DNA of 64,000 nucleotides from Scolanthus callimorphus (Eukaryota > Cnidaria > Anthozoa > Actiniaria > Edwardsiidae): contig CM066918.1 of the NCBI GenBank assembly GCA_033964015.1, forward strand, positions 28,169,387 to 28,233,386. Direction: 5' to 3'. Within the stretch, counting starts at the first letter, position 1, and the number at the start of each line of letters is the position of its first letter. Below, piece after piece: positions 33,238 to 43,021 of the stretch. The position numbers and the translations under genes are program-made. Under the pieces are notes generated by a model. It was not told the DNA's origin, searched no databases, and saw only the letters and a list, made by a program, of their open reading frames with translations.

Positions 33238-35859
33238 TCAGCATGCAGTTTCCGTGGTTAGTTTGTTGTGAGATACCATTTCCTTGGCTACCGCCCTTTG
33301 ACGCCCCTCCTCTCGTCCGTTGGCCTTCTTTCTCTTAAAGCGTGCTCCATATAGAGCCCTGGTGCGCTGACTGAGTCCAAATGCTAAAGCGATGTAGACA
33401 CCTTGTAGAGAGCTGAGTACCACAAAGGGATACAACAGATAAGGCCAAGCGCTAGCGGCAAAACCGAACACCCAGGTAAACCCCATCAGGGATCCGATCC
33501 TCAAGTATATATAGACATTGTTTCTGCTCTGGCTGTGCTCTAACGCCCTCTGGCTTTGCCTAGCTGAGGCAGAGATGGCTATGATTGTGCGAGCAAAGAA
33601 TACCACGTTCCATATGAGAGAGATTCCCACGGGGATTGCAAAAAAGTACAATCTGGAGGTCGGGTCGCTGATCCAACAAGCATCAGGGCTGCCATGATAG
33701 CCGATGTAGACGACACCTGATTGGTCGAGAGCCACACAGATTGACGTATAGGCAAGCGGAGAAAGCCATGTCAGTGCAACGCGACGAATGTGTTTCGTAG
33801 TGCTGCTTGCGCGTCGTGTTGCCGTGAATGAACTGAAGGCTTTCCAGGTGGCGAACGCAATCAGGGAGATCCAAGAAAATGAGGCGAGGAACAAGAAGTG
33901 CAACAGAGCAGCAAATATCGTGCATAAAACTGCGTGGTTAGAGGGTAGATCACTAGTTAACCACAGTACCTGACTCAACAAGATGGCCATGCACAGATTC
34001 ATGATATTTATCCCGGGAGACGTGCGGAGCTCTGTGAATAAGGCGTATGTGATGAGCACGTATACTAAACTCACTACAGAGAGTGTCATTCCAGCCGTAG
34101 TGAACCACATCAGGAAGGGTTCCCCGAACTTTTTCGATTTGCTAACGATTTTCTCATTTTTAACGCAAATAAACACAGTGCCGTTGACACTTATGTTGTG
34201 CATGGGACTGTAGAAACGCCCAGTGCTGTTCAGATAGATTAACCCGTTACCATAGCGATAATACGCTTGGTCTCTTAGTGGAACTAGTGTACCGTTACAT
34301 CTGTTAGTCAAGGTATCACCCTTACAGTTAAAAACAAACGAGTTTTCCAGCTTATGGCGTTTGTATAAGTCTGACACAGTGCAATTTAGGATTTCCTTTG
34401 TTAACTTGTAGACACTAAAGACAGTTCGGTTACCGAGGCTCTCACTGGACTCCATGACGAGTTTCTGAAATAACACACGTAGTTCCTCTAAACCCTGCTC
34501 TAGGTTTGCCAACCGCAAGTAAAACTGTAACACAATTCCACGCTCTCTATCCATTTTTCTCACCGAAAGTCTATACATTTGAGTCTTGTTAAATTGGGCA
34601 CTGAAGATATTACTAAGTGATTTGGTAGGCACATCAAAGTTCTGGCTATTATTAAATTGCGTCGATGCTGTTTTTAGCAAAATTTCGATCCTACTAAAGC
34701 TCTCACGACTGTAGCGAGTATCAAAAGGTGGCTTACTTGTTGGAGGAAGTGTCGACATTTTGAAGACGGCGTCGAAAGGATTGAGAGGGTAAATTATTAT
34801 TCCAAATGACGGTGGCCAGGGACTCTTACATTCATGACATTTCGTTGGTATAGCACAATATACCTCTGTTTTCCCATGGCAGGCAGCACAGTAGATATTC
34901 CTGTATTTCAAACTACCGGATCTTACAATTCTGGGAATACCATCAGTGCAATTTCGTTCCAATTCTGGTATTGTTCCATGCGGGCAGGAGCGTTTTACTA
35001 GTGCATTTATGATACACATACGCCTAGGCTGGATTTCATACGCCGGATACCAGACAAGTTCATTGCAGTAGTTCTTGTGGAAGTGAACGTAATCGTCTTT
35101 ACTCATAGTATATCCTTCTCTTACCTGCAACCGCTTATTACACACCATGTCATAATGGTAAAATGTCGTGTTTGTTTTTCCGTTACACAAGGCGCAATAC
35201 TTATTGCGGAAGACCAGACCATCGTTGCTAAACACGGGTATGGCTTGTGGTTTTGTGGTGTTAATATTTGCTCTGTCGATAACTTGTGGGATTTGGGTGC
35301 ACCTACGGTAAGTCTCGCTGTCTCTCGGCCACGGCTTAGGGCAAGTTGTCATCATCCAGTATCCCAAATGTGGTGAAGGAGAGTTTCTCTTAGTTATGCC
35401 AGACGTACATCTCCAGTTGTCAAACCCGTCAGTTTTCGCCTCAAAGGTGGTCCCTAGTAATTCTCTCACGTTAGGATTTCCGCAGTAGACGGAATAATCG
35501 GCACAACAGTCTTCGAAATATCGACAATAAGAGTCGCACAAACAACGCTCGGCAGCATCAATATCACTGCTAAACATCTTCAAGCCATGTTCACATCGTT
35601 GATAACACGAATAGGAACTGCCCATATCTTTACAGTTGGGAAATTGAACTCGGAGTTGTGAATCTTGTTTTGAGTGGCGCACTTTATCCGATGTACTTTT
35701 AGGCGTTGCCCTTCCATGTCTGGTCTTTTGCCGAGCATGGGCTGCGTAAGAAAAAAGAGTCCTTCCGTCACTACAGAGAGAAAGACTCGTTACGATTATT
35801 ACGATAATTCCCAGGATCTTGCTTAAAGATTTTCGCTTCATTATTTGCACCATGATCAT
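33238..35859 (-). CDS. Somatomedin-B domain class B (adhesion/methuselah-like) G-protein-coupled receptor
   Basis: A single exon of 873 residues without interruption. A hydrophobic signal segment follows the basic start (ILGIIVIIVTSLSLC, about residues 16-30). Residues about 75-127 have the cysteine spacing of a somatomedin-B domain (CLCDSYCRYFEDCCADYSVYC-type, shortened here to CDSYCRYFEDCCADY). A long Cys-rich extracellular region with many N-glycosylation sequons follows. From about residue 580 there are seven hydrophobic segments with class B features, such as NLCMAILLSQVLW, ISLIAFATWKAF and GFTWVFGFAA. The tail is basic (RFKRKK). No clear GPS cleavage motif (HLT/HLS) precedes the first helix, so autoproteolysis is not expected. 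The ligand is unknown. Lack of introns suggests a retroposed or lineage-expanded receptor, an inference only. ATG codons at 35859, 35853 and 35841 are all possible starts. Confidence 0.85.
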   Translation of the reverse strand: MIMVQIMKRKSLSKILGIIVIIVTSLSLCSDGRTLFSYAAHARQKTRHGRATPKSTSDKVRHSKQDSQLRVQFPNCKDMGSSYSCYQRCEHGLKMFSSDIDAAERCLCDSYCRYFEDCCADYSVYCGNPNVRELLGTTFEAKTDGFDNWRCTSGITKRNSPSPHLGYWMMTTCPKPWPRDSETYRRCTQIPQVIDRANINTTKPQAIPVFSNDGLVFRNKYCALCNGKTNTTFYHYDMVCNKRLQVREGYTMSKDDYVHFHKNYCNELVWYPAYEIQPRRMCIINALVKRSCPHGTIPELERNCTDGIPRIVRSGSLKYRNIYCAACHGKTEVYCAIPTKCHECKSPWPPSFGIIIYPLNPFDAVFKMSTLPPTSKPPFDTRYSRESFSRIEILLKTASTQFNNSQNFDVPTKSLSNIFSAQFNKTQMYRLSVRKMDRERGIVLQFYLRLANLEQGLEELRVLFQKLVMESSESLGNRTVFSVYKLTKEILNCTVSDLYKRHKLENSFVFNCKGDTLTNRCNGTLVPLRDQAYYRYGNGLIYLNSTGRFYSPMHNISVNGTVFICVKNEKIVSKSKKFGEPFLMWFTTAGMTLSVVSLVYVLITYALFTELRTSPGINIMNLCMAILLSQVLWLTSDLPSNHAVLCTIFAALLHFLFLASFSWISLIAFATWKAFSSFTATRRASSTTKHIRRVALTWLSPLAYTSICVALDQSGVVYIGYHGSPDACWISDPTSRLYFFAIPVGISLIWNVVFFARTIIAISASARQSQRALEHSQSRNNVYIYLRIGSLMGFTWVFGFAASAWPYLLYPFVVLSSLQGVYIALAFGLSQRTRALYGARFKRKKANGREEGRQRAVAKEMVSHNKLTTETAC

Positions 35860-36039
35860 GGCTGTCGAGCAGCCAAAGAACTGTGCCGTCTCAGCTGGGT
35901 TTTATTCCTAACTATATATTAGCCTAAATTAACAGCCACCTGTTTTGTTCCACTTTTACGGTAATTGCTGTCTTCGACAGATAGACAGCTTATCTGCAAT
36001 TACTAATGGCTGTCGAGCTGAAAGAACTGTGCCGAGCTA

Positions 36040-36370
36040 CTTCCTAATAAGAAGGTATAAACGGCATATTGGACTATACGGGGATGCTCTGATCGAAAGG
36101 GGTTTTCAGGCTGGGTATAAGAAAGGGGTAGGGTTTTCAGGTTGGACTGGGTATATAGAAGGGTAGGGAAAATTGAAATTTTGGTATAAAAAGGTCTGTC
36201 TGGTTTAGGGGGTGCCTTTTTCAGACTTGGTATAAGAAAGGGGTATCTTTTTCGGCTTTGGTATAAGTAAGGGGTACCTTTTCTTCTTAAAATTGGTATT
36301 AAGATGGGTGGGGGGTCCATGGGCCGAGCATCCCCGTTCAAAATGTTTAGGAGTACACCCCCTGGCAATT
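36040..36370. repeat. Degenerate TATAAGAAAGGGGTA repeats
   Basis: At least four units of the form GGTATAAGAAAGGGGTA with 30-60 bp spacing run from 36110 to 36300. They lie just upstream of the receptor gene start (35859). Confidence 0.6.
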
Positions 36371-36502
36371 GCCCCCTGTCGAAAAAAGGAAAATCCTCGG
36401 TTTGTTTAATTGATAATTATCGATGTCATGCTAACTTATTTGAAATAATATCGTTTCCTATCTTGTCCTTCAGCAGCACGAGAGTGAAAGATATATTCAA
36501 GT

Positions 36503-37165
36503 GAGGCCTGACACTTGCGGCCTGACACTGTGAGGCCTGACACTTGCGGCCTGACACTGTGAGGCCTGACACTGTGAGGCCTGACACTGTGAGGCCTGAC
36601 ACTGTGAGGCCTGACACTGTGAGGCCTGACACTTGAGGCCTGGCACTGTGAGGCCTGACACTGTGAGGCCTGACACTGTGAGGCCTGACACTGTGAGGCC
36701 TGACACTTGAGGCCTGGCACTGTGAGGCCTGACACTGTGAGGCCTGACACTGTGAGGCCTGACACTGTGAGGCCTGACACTTGAGGCCTGGCACTGTGAG
36801 GCCTGACACTGTGAGGCCTGACACTGTGAGGCCTGACACTGTGAGGCCTGACACTTGAGGCCTGGCACTTGAGGCCTGACACTGTGAGGCCTGACACTGT
36901 GAGGCCTGACACTGTGAGGCCTGACACTTGAGGCCTGGCACTTGAGGCCTGACACTGTGAGGCCTGACACTGTGAGGCCTGACACTGTGAGGCCTGACAC
37001 TGTGAGGCCTGACACTGCGAGGCCTGACACTTGAGGCCTGACACTGTGAGGCCTGACACGTGCGGCCTGACACTGTGAGGCCTGACACTGTGAGGCCTGA
37101 CACTGCGAGGCCTGACACTTGAGGCCTGACACTGTGAGGCCTGACACGTGCGGCCTGACACTGCT
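36503..37165. repeat. Minisatellite with 15/14-bp units and 74-bp higher-order period
   Basis: About 44 head-to-tail units of GAGGCCTGACACTGT (15 bp) or the 14-bp variant GAGGCCTGACACTT. The variant TGGCAC recurs at 36641, 36715, 36789, 36863 and 36937, exactly 74 bp apart (four 15-mers plus one 14-mer). Because 15 is divisible by 3 and the unit has no minus-strand stop in any frame, long open frames cross it on the minus strand; these are not treated as genes. Confidence 0.9.
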
Positions 37166-37343
37166 GTGGTAGATCTTGAGCAATAATATCAATGTTTTAA
37201 ATATTTTCGGGAACGTCCCGCGCCGAAACACTCTTCTTTTTTAATTGGAGCGGGTTAGCCTGCTCGCAGGCATTAGGGAGTAATTATAAGGTAAAAAAAA
37301 AAGAGTTTGCGTTCGTGGCCGCCACTGCATTTGGTGACACAAA

Positions 37344-37436
37344 ATGGCAAATCAAGGGCCACGAGAAATTAGGAAACTCAGCTTTTTTGACCTAATGCTC
37401 TCCAAGCCTACGAACTGGCTAAATTGGAGAGATGCG
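37344..37436 (+). CDS. Possible first coding exon of an unidentified gene
   Basis: An ATG in good context (ACAAAATGG) opens 31 codons, including LSFFDLMLSKPTNWLNWRDA. It ends in phase 0 at a consensus donor (GCG then GTAAGC). I do not recognise the peptide and could not find a matching downstream exon in the next 5 kb, so this may be a short-lived transcript start or a false signal. Confidence 0.25.
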
Positions 37437-38296
37437 GTAAGCTGATTTTTTTTTTCTCTTGCTAGATCATCCTTTTCACACATTTCCACGAGTGTTTCTA
37501 TTTCACATTGAATGTAGAAAACATGGCGAGTTCCAAACTCCTTTTGCTTACAGCAATGGATTTCGCAATAAACTATAAGGAATATACTATTCCATAGACC
37601 GAGGGTCTCTTTCGGCGAGCTCTAAGTGGTATCGGCTTCGCAGGCTAGACATTCCATCAAAACGTCCTATTATTTTTGAGGATGTGACAGTAACAACACC
37701 CTTTATCGTCAAGCATCAGCAAATGGCGCCATGTACTGCCTTATTTACTACTGATATATGTTGCCTTTTCATAGGTTGGCTAGATGATTGTTTAATACGA
37801 TCATTACCAGATCTTAAAATGGTGCCCATCTGTTGAAGACAGCAATTGGAACGAAACAGATGGCTGGTTATTTAGGCTAATATATTGCCTTTAAGGTGTT
37901 ATTATTTAACGGGGGGAGGGCTGCGATGTTGGTAGACTTGGTAGGCGCGTCTCGATTGCGCTGGGCACTTTTTCGAATTTGGAGCACTTTTTACATTTCG
38001 AGCACTTATGTAATTGGCTTTTGAGCAGAATTTGGGCATATTTCCGCTTTTTGGGCGACATGTTAAGCACTCACAATTCAAGTGCAATATTTTGTCTTTG
38101 AAACGTTTTCAGTATTACATATTTGTAAAACCCGAGTAATGTTATTATGTGATGCTGTGTTCTTTAGAGACTATGCTTGACTGATAAATTTTTAAGGGTT
38201 TTCGTTCGACAAACGTTGCTACTTTATGATCACCTCATAAAGTAGTTTGATACAACTATTGACAAATATGTGATCATGCTGCAAACATCTGCTAGC

Positions 38297-38345
<49 letters not shown>

Positions 38346-39225
38346 GTTTATATAGCACTCGCTTCCTAAAGATCCGGAGAGCTTTACAATACTACTAACA
38401 ATTTATTTAAAATACATAATATACTAGAATTCAAAAACTTACATTTGTAGCATAAAAAGTAAAGTATTTAAAAACTAAATAAAAGGTAAAAAAATGATTA
38501 TTTACATCTCATACGTGGAACGCGCGTTTAAAAAGAAATGTTTTTATTTTTGGTTTAAAAGCACCGAGGTCAGTACATACTCGCACTTCAACAGGTAGGG
38601 AGTTCCAGAGTGAGGGGGCTTGAAAAGAAAAAAGACCTGTACCCGTATGTTTTAAGCTTGTAACGAGGTACAACAAGAAGTCCTGTATTTGAAGAGCGGA
38701 GCGACCTTGTAGGCTTAGATAGATGTAAAAGTTCTTGGAGATAGGGCGGTGCCAGATTGTTGAGAGCTTTGAGAGTAAGAAGGAGAAGTTTAAAATCAAT
38801 CCTTTCGTGTACAGGTAACCAGTGGAGACTTTGAGAATAGGTGTAATATGTTCATATTTTCTGGTCTTGTTAAAAGTCTTGCTGCCGAATTCTGAACATA
38901 TTGTAGTTTTTTTAATTTGCTCAGCTTTAACGCCCGAGAGTAAAGAATTACAGTAGTCTAATTTAGAGGTTATAAAATAATGAATTAAAATTTCGCAGTG
39001 ACTAAATGAGATAAATTTTTCGAAATGTTCTGCAGATGGAACAAAGCGGATTTGCAGATTGCATTAATTTGTTTGTTCATAACCATGCAAGAGAATCATC
39101 AAACCATAAGCCGATATTTTTAGCACGTTTTGTTGGCTTTATAATGTCCTGCCCAACAGTAAGATGTTCAAAGGAAGGGCGTGGTCGATCGCGAGCGTTA
39201 AGAAGTAGTAGCAAGTACAAGTAGT
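38297..39225 (-). mobile_element. CR1/L2-like LINE 3' fragment with ATT tail
   Basis: Read on the minus strand, pieces of a reverse transcriptase C-terminus appear in shifting frames: LDYCNSLL, VQNSAARLLTR, RIDFKLLLLTLKALNNLAPP, then SFQAPSLWNSLPVEVR and FKPKIKTFLFKRAF. The element ends in the microsatellite at 38297-38342, which reads (ATT)n on the coding strand, as in CR1/L2-type LINEs with short tandem 3' tails. Frameshifts mark it as dead. Confidence 0.8.
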
Positions 39226-40311
39226 GAATAGTCTCTATTTTTATACTATTCTATTTTATTCTCGAATAACTGTGAGCAACTTTTCGCGCACTATTTCTAA
39301 ATTTCAAGCACTTTTTATAGAAATCGAGCACTTTTTGAGCACTTTTTTCGCTATATTTTGAGCAATTTTTTTGGCGATTTTTCCAGCGCAATCGGGACGT
39401 GCCTAAGTGACGGCGCATTTCACTAGTGAGACGCACACTGAACGTGGCATGATGGCTGCCGTTTACGGGCTGGTCTTCTCAACGACGAACAACGCAAACG
39501 GGAGGAAGCAAGGCTCAACCGAGTACAAAACCATGGTCCAATTCGGGTTGAATCTAAACACCCGGCAGTAAACGACACAAACAGCGTTTCATCTAACATT
39601 TTCAAGTCATTCAAGTGACATATCTTCGTTAGTTTTTAAACTTTCGCCCTAAGACTTTTGTAATTTTTCTACATTTTGAGGCACTGTTAGTCCAGGCATT
39701 CTACGACAAAAATGGGCCTAACCTGGAACTAATTCCCACAAAAGAAATTTCAACTGTTTTTGGTTCTTTGATCACCTCTTAATAACATATGAAAAGTCCC
39801 AGAAAATCCCAGCACGGCAACATTCCGAAAAACAGGATTTATTTGAGGCAGTCGAGAAAGCGATTTGTAGCCGCATGGAAGCGAGGCTGGTATAATAAAT
39901 CAACATCGCGGCTCGAAAAGACGATAGTAAAATAAACAAAACTACTTATCGACATTGAAAATATATTAATTATTTTTCAGTGCAAAAATCCCACATTTAA
40001 CAGAGAAGAAAAAAATCTTTTTTTTTTGAAAAAAGCAAATCGCGGTTCTAATATGCAAAGATTTCATAAAGAATCAAGCAGAAAACTGAAAAATTTAAGA
40101 AAGAGAAATTACTCGTTGTTTGGACTACTTAAACTAGAACCAACGGGAAAATATAAATGTTTTACTTGTTAATGTTTAATTGTAAGAAAGAGAAATTGCC
40201 GAATTTGTTTGTTTACTCTAAAACTAGTGCCTCCTGAAAGCCGTCTGAAATGATGTTTCTAGCGCGCGGGCATCGTATAATTACTTAGTTATCATTACTT
40301 AGTCAAGCGCA

Positions 40312-40392
40312 TCCTCGCGCGCCAGGGTCCTTCCCTCCTTTTCCTCTGTCCCCTGGGGGGAGGTGAGGGAAGGACCCTGGCGCGCGAGGATG
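40312..40392. repeat. GC-rich hairpin
   Basis: CATCCTCGCGCGCCAGGGTC is mirrored exactly by GACCCTGGCGCGCGAGGATG, and the arms extend through TTCCCTC/GAGGGAA with a loop of about 25 bp. It is unusually GC-rich for its surroundings. Confidence 0.7.
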
Positions 40393-41363
40393 AGTCAAGC
40401 GCTCGGAGTATTTCACCTGTTGCAGAAGGAAAAAAGCAATACTGTAAATATGTAAACAATTCTGCATTTATTATTGTATAAATTTAAGTAAAATGTATTG
40501 CTCGATGTCTTGATATTTCTTGAATAAGATATTTTAGCAATGGGCAATTGAATTGTCTATTTGCACTAGAAAATTGATTCAGGCCGTCGCAACATTGCTT
40601 GGAATAAAATTATTCTTTCATGGTGCACGATAAAATGTCAGGATTAGGGGCTAGAGAAATTCCGAATTCTTACAAATCTGCAACAGTTTTGCTATTAGAG
40701 ACTTTTTGGAATACATATTCAAGAACTTATTGGATCTTGATTCATCACGCGCATTTCCAAGCCATCTAGTTTTAATTGAATAATTCATTAGCGCTTCGCA
40801 CAGATTCTAAGATTCAGACAAACAATCCATCTGAAATCATCCCATTCAGAAGGACCGCGCTTGAATACGAGCCAGGGTAGGAGTGCATACAAGCTCTCTG
40901 CTATAACGAGTGCAACTACCAGTTTACCAATTCATTTTATATCGTTCTTTTGAGAGAAAACTGAGAAAATGGAAGATTCGTGTATTTGTTTGTCTGAGAT
41001 GTTAATTAGTGTGACATCATCTGTGTGCAGCGCTATTGACCGTTGAGAACAACACCCCTCAGCCGTCCCGACTCGTTCTGGCGAAGACGGCTTTCATTAT
41101 TTAAAACAGACAAGCAGTGTTCTCATCTCTTTGATGTTGCGTGCGGAGCATCGTGATTGCTGTCAAATGGAAATGGACAGCGTAAATGTGGATCCCCCCA
41201 CATTTCCACACTGGGGGTAGTGGTTCTTTAACGTCCCCCCTTTAACTGGTTACAGCTTATAGTAAAGGAGAGACGGAACCCGGTTGATTGTTTCATCCGA
41301 AAGACGAATGGTAAAGATGAATGGTAGCGAGTAAATGATTATCGCTGTTAAGAAGCAATCTAA

Positions 41364-41635
41364 AGGCCCGTTCACACGGCGCAATCTTAGCTGTGATTTT
41401 TCCATCTATTTGGCTTTGTGATATTTGTCCGTTTGTTGGTGATTTGCAGAAATCGCACCCGCATCGCAGTGGAATTTGAACGTTCAAATCTTCTGCGACG
41501 TCGCGGCGACATCGCAAGTGAAATCGCCACAAGATCGCCGGCCGTTCACACCGCGCGATATGACATCGCCGTGGAATCGCCACAGAAATCACGCCTCAGA
41601 TCACAGCTAATATCGCGTCGTGGGTGAATGAGCCA
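41364..41635. repeat. Inverted repeat with GGCCCGTTCACACGGCGC end
   Basis: GGCCCGTTCACACGGCGCAA at the left loosely mirrors the right end (TTAGCTGTGAT facing ATCACAGCTAA). TAA occurs on both outer sides (41361-41363 and 41636-41638), compatible with a PIF/Harbinger-like duplication. The interior repeats GCGATxxxATCGC words. Confidence 0.5.
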
Positions 41636-43021
41636 TAAGCGATCGCTATAAATAGCGATAACTGATAGGAAAGAAGTCCGTCATGAAAACATTTTTACCT
41701 TCCATCGCGCGGTCAGATTTTCCCTTTAAAACGTCATTATTAGGCGGGAAAATTGGCTAGCTTATTGGGCAGATGGTTCCGAACGGTTAACCGACGGAGA
41801 GTCTCACTAGCATACGCAGAACACTCAAGGAAGTACGGATGGCACATGAAAAAATAGAAAATCGTCAAGTCACCGGTTTGCGCACATCCAGATCCCACAC
41901 GTGTCCATTGAGACGAAAAGGCTGAATGCGATTTTCAATGGGCGTGGGGGGAGAGATGTGAGTTTTTTGTACCTACCATGGCCAAGTTAAGTACGTTGTT
42001 GATGGTCAACACGCCGAGCTACACATAAGATGACCCACTACGGACGATCAGCGGGCAAAGGTGCAACATTTTCCTTTGTGGACGGGATGAAGAGATGTTT
42101 TCCTGTCGAACACACAGAATAAATAACGGCTAATAACAGCACAACGGCGTTATTATGAACTGATTCCGCACTCTTTAAGCCGATGGCGACGCATGATGTT
42201 CTTATCGTGAAGATATCCATTCTCCACCGCCGCCGAAAGCCCAGTACGTAGTGGAACTGTTTTTTATTTGCCCAGAGCCCAAGTCCACCTCGACACAAAT
42301 CAAAGTATGGAAAATGCGAAGAGTCCAAGCAGAGCTACGTGACGCCCACATGCATCGAAATATGCTAAATATTGCTAAATGACCACCTCCTACTGTCCTA
42401 CAAGTTTGATATCCGCCATCACACGATTATATAAGTTGATCGAATTTATATTTATATAAAATGCGCTTTGACTTTTCGTGACATTTACACAATTACGAGC
42501 TAGGGTCACAATGCCGTGGACTGTATATCACGCAAGGACTGTCGATTTTGACTGTCGATTACGGCGATGATGCTATTTTACGAAAATTCACATTCCGCCG
42601 CTTTACTGGCGACAATTGAGCAAGTTACAAATAAAGAATATTCGTCAGTGTGCGTTTTATCGATATTAAACGTTTTTATGCGAAACTGTCGAAGTTTTGA
42701 TAAAATTTAAGCAAATTAAAGGGCACTTCCGGTTTCAGCCTCGTTTTCATGTAGCACGCAGAGAGCCTCTCCGCCAAAAGCTGCAAAACGGAGTGTTGCC
42801 GTGCTGGGATTTTTTGGGACTTTTAGTATGTTCTTCTAGACGTTAGTTCTAGCAGGTTTCTGAAGAGAAAGCTTTTGTGGGAATTAGTTCCAGGTCCAAC
42901 CATAAAATGCCTGGACAAGCATTCCGATAAAAATTTCACATTATTTTTCAAGTTGCGCCCCCACCTACCATCGGGAGAGACAGAAAACATCCAGGAACAC
43001 TCGGTACAATAATAGCCTAAT

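Larger units (their letters stand above)
35860..43021. other. Gene-poor region between the receptor and DNAAF1
   Basis: It holds, in order, GGTATAAGAAAGGGGT-type repeats (36040-36370), a large minisatellite, one weak candidate exon (37344-37436), a LINE remnant (38297-39225), a GC-rich hairpin (40312-40392) and an inverted repeat (41364-41635). From 39230 to 43021 I see no conserved coding exon. The open frame at 42038-42328 on the minus strand (96 codons) is not recognisable. Confidence 0.5.

Noticed and set aside
36503..37165. Possible CRISPR array
   Set aside because: Units are directly adjacent with no unique spacers, and the context is animal nuclear DNA.
36426..37231. Three overlapping minus-strand open frames of 230-244 codons with SVRPH/CQAS repeats
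   Set aside because: They are frames of the same 15-bp minisatellite; the unit lacks stops in all minus-strand frames, so openness carries no information.
42038..42328. 96-codon minus-strand open frame with a hydrophobic stretch
   Set aside because: No recognisable family, no supporting splice context, and repeats nearby; too weak to call a gene.
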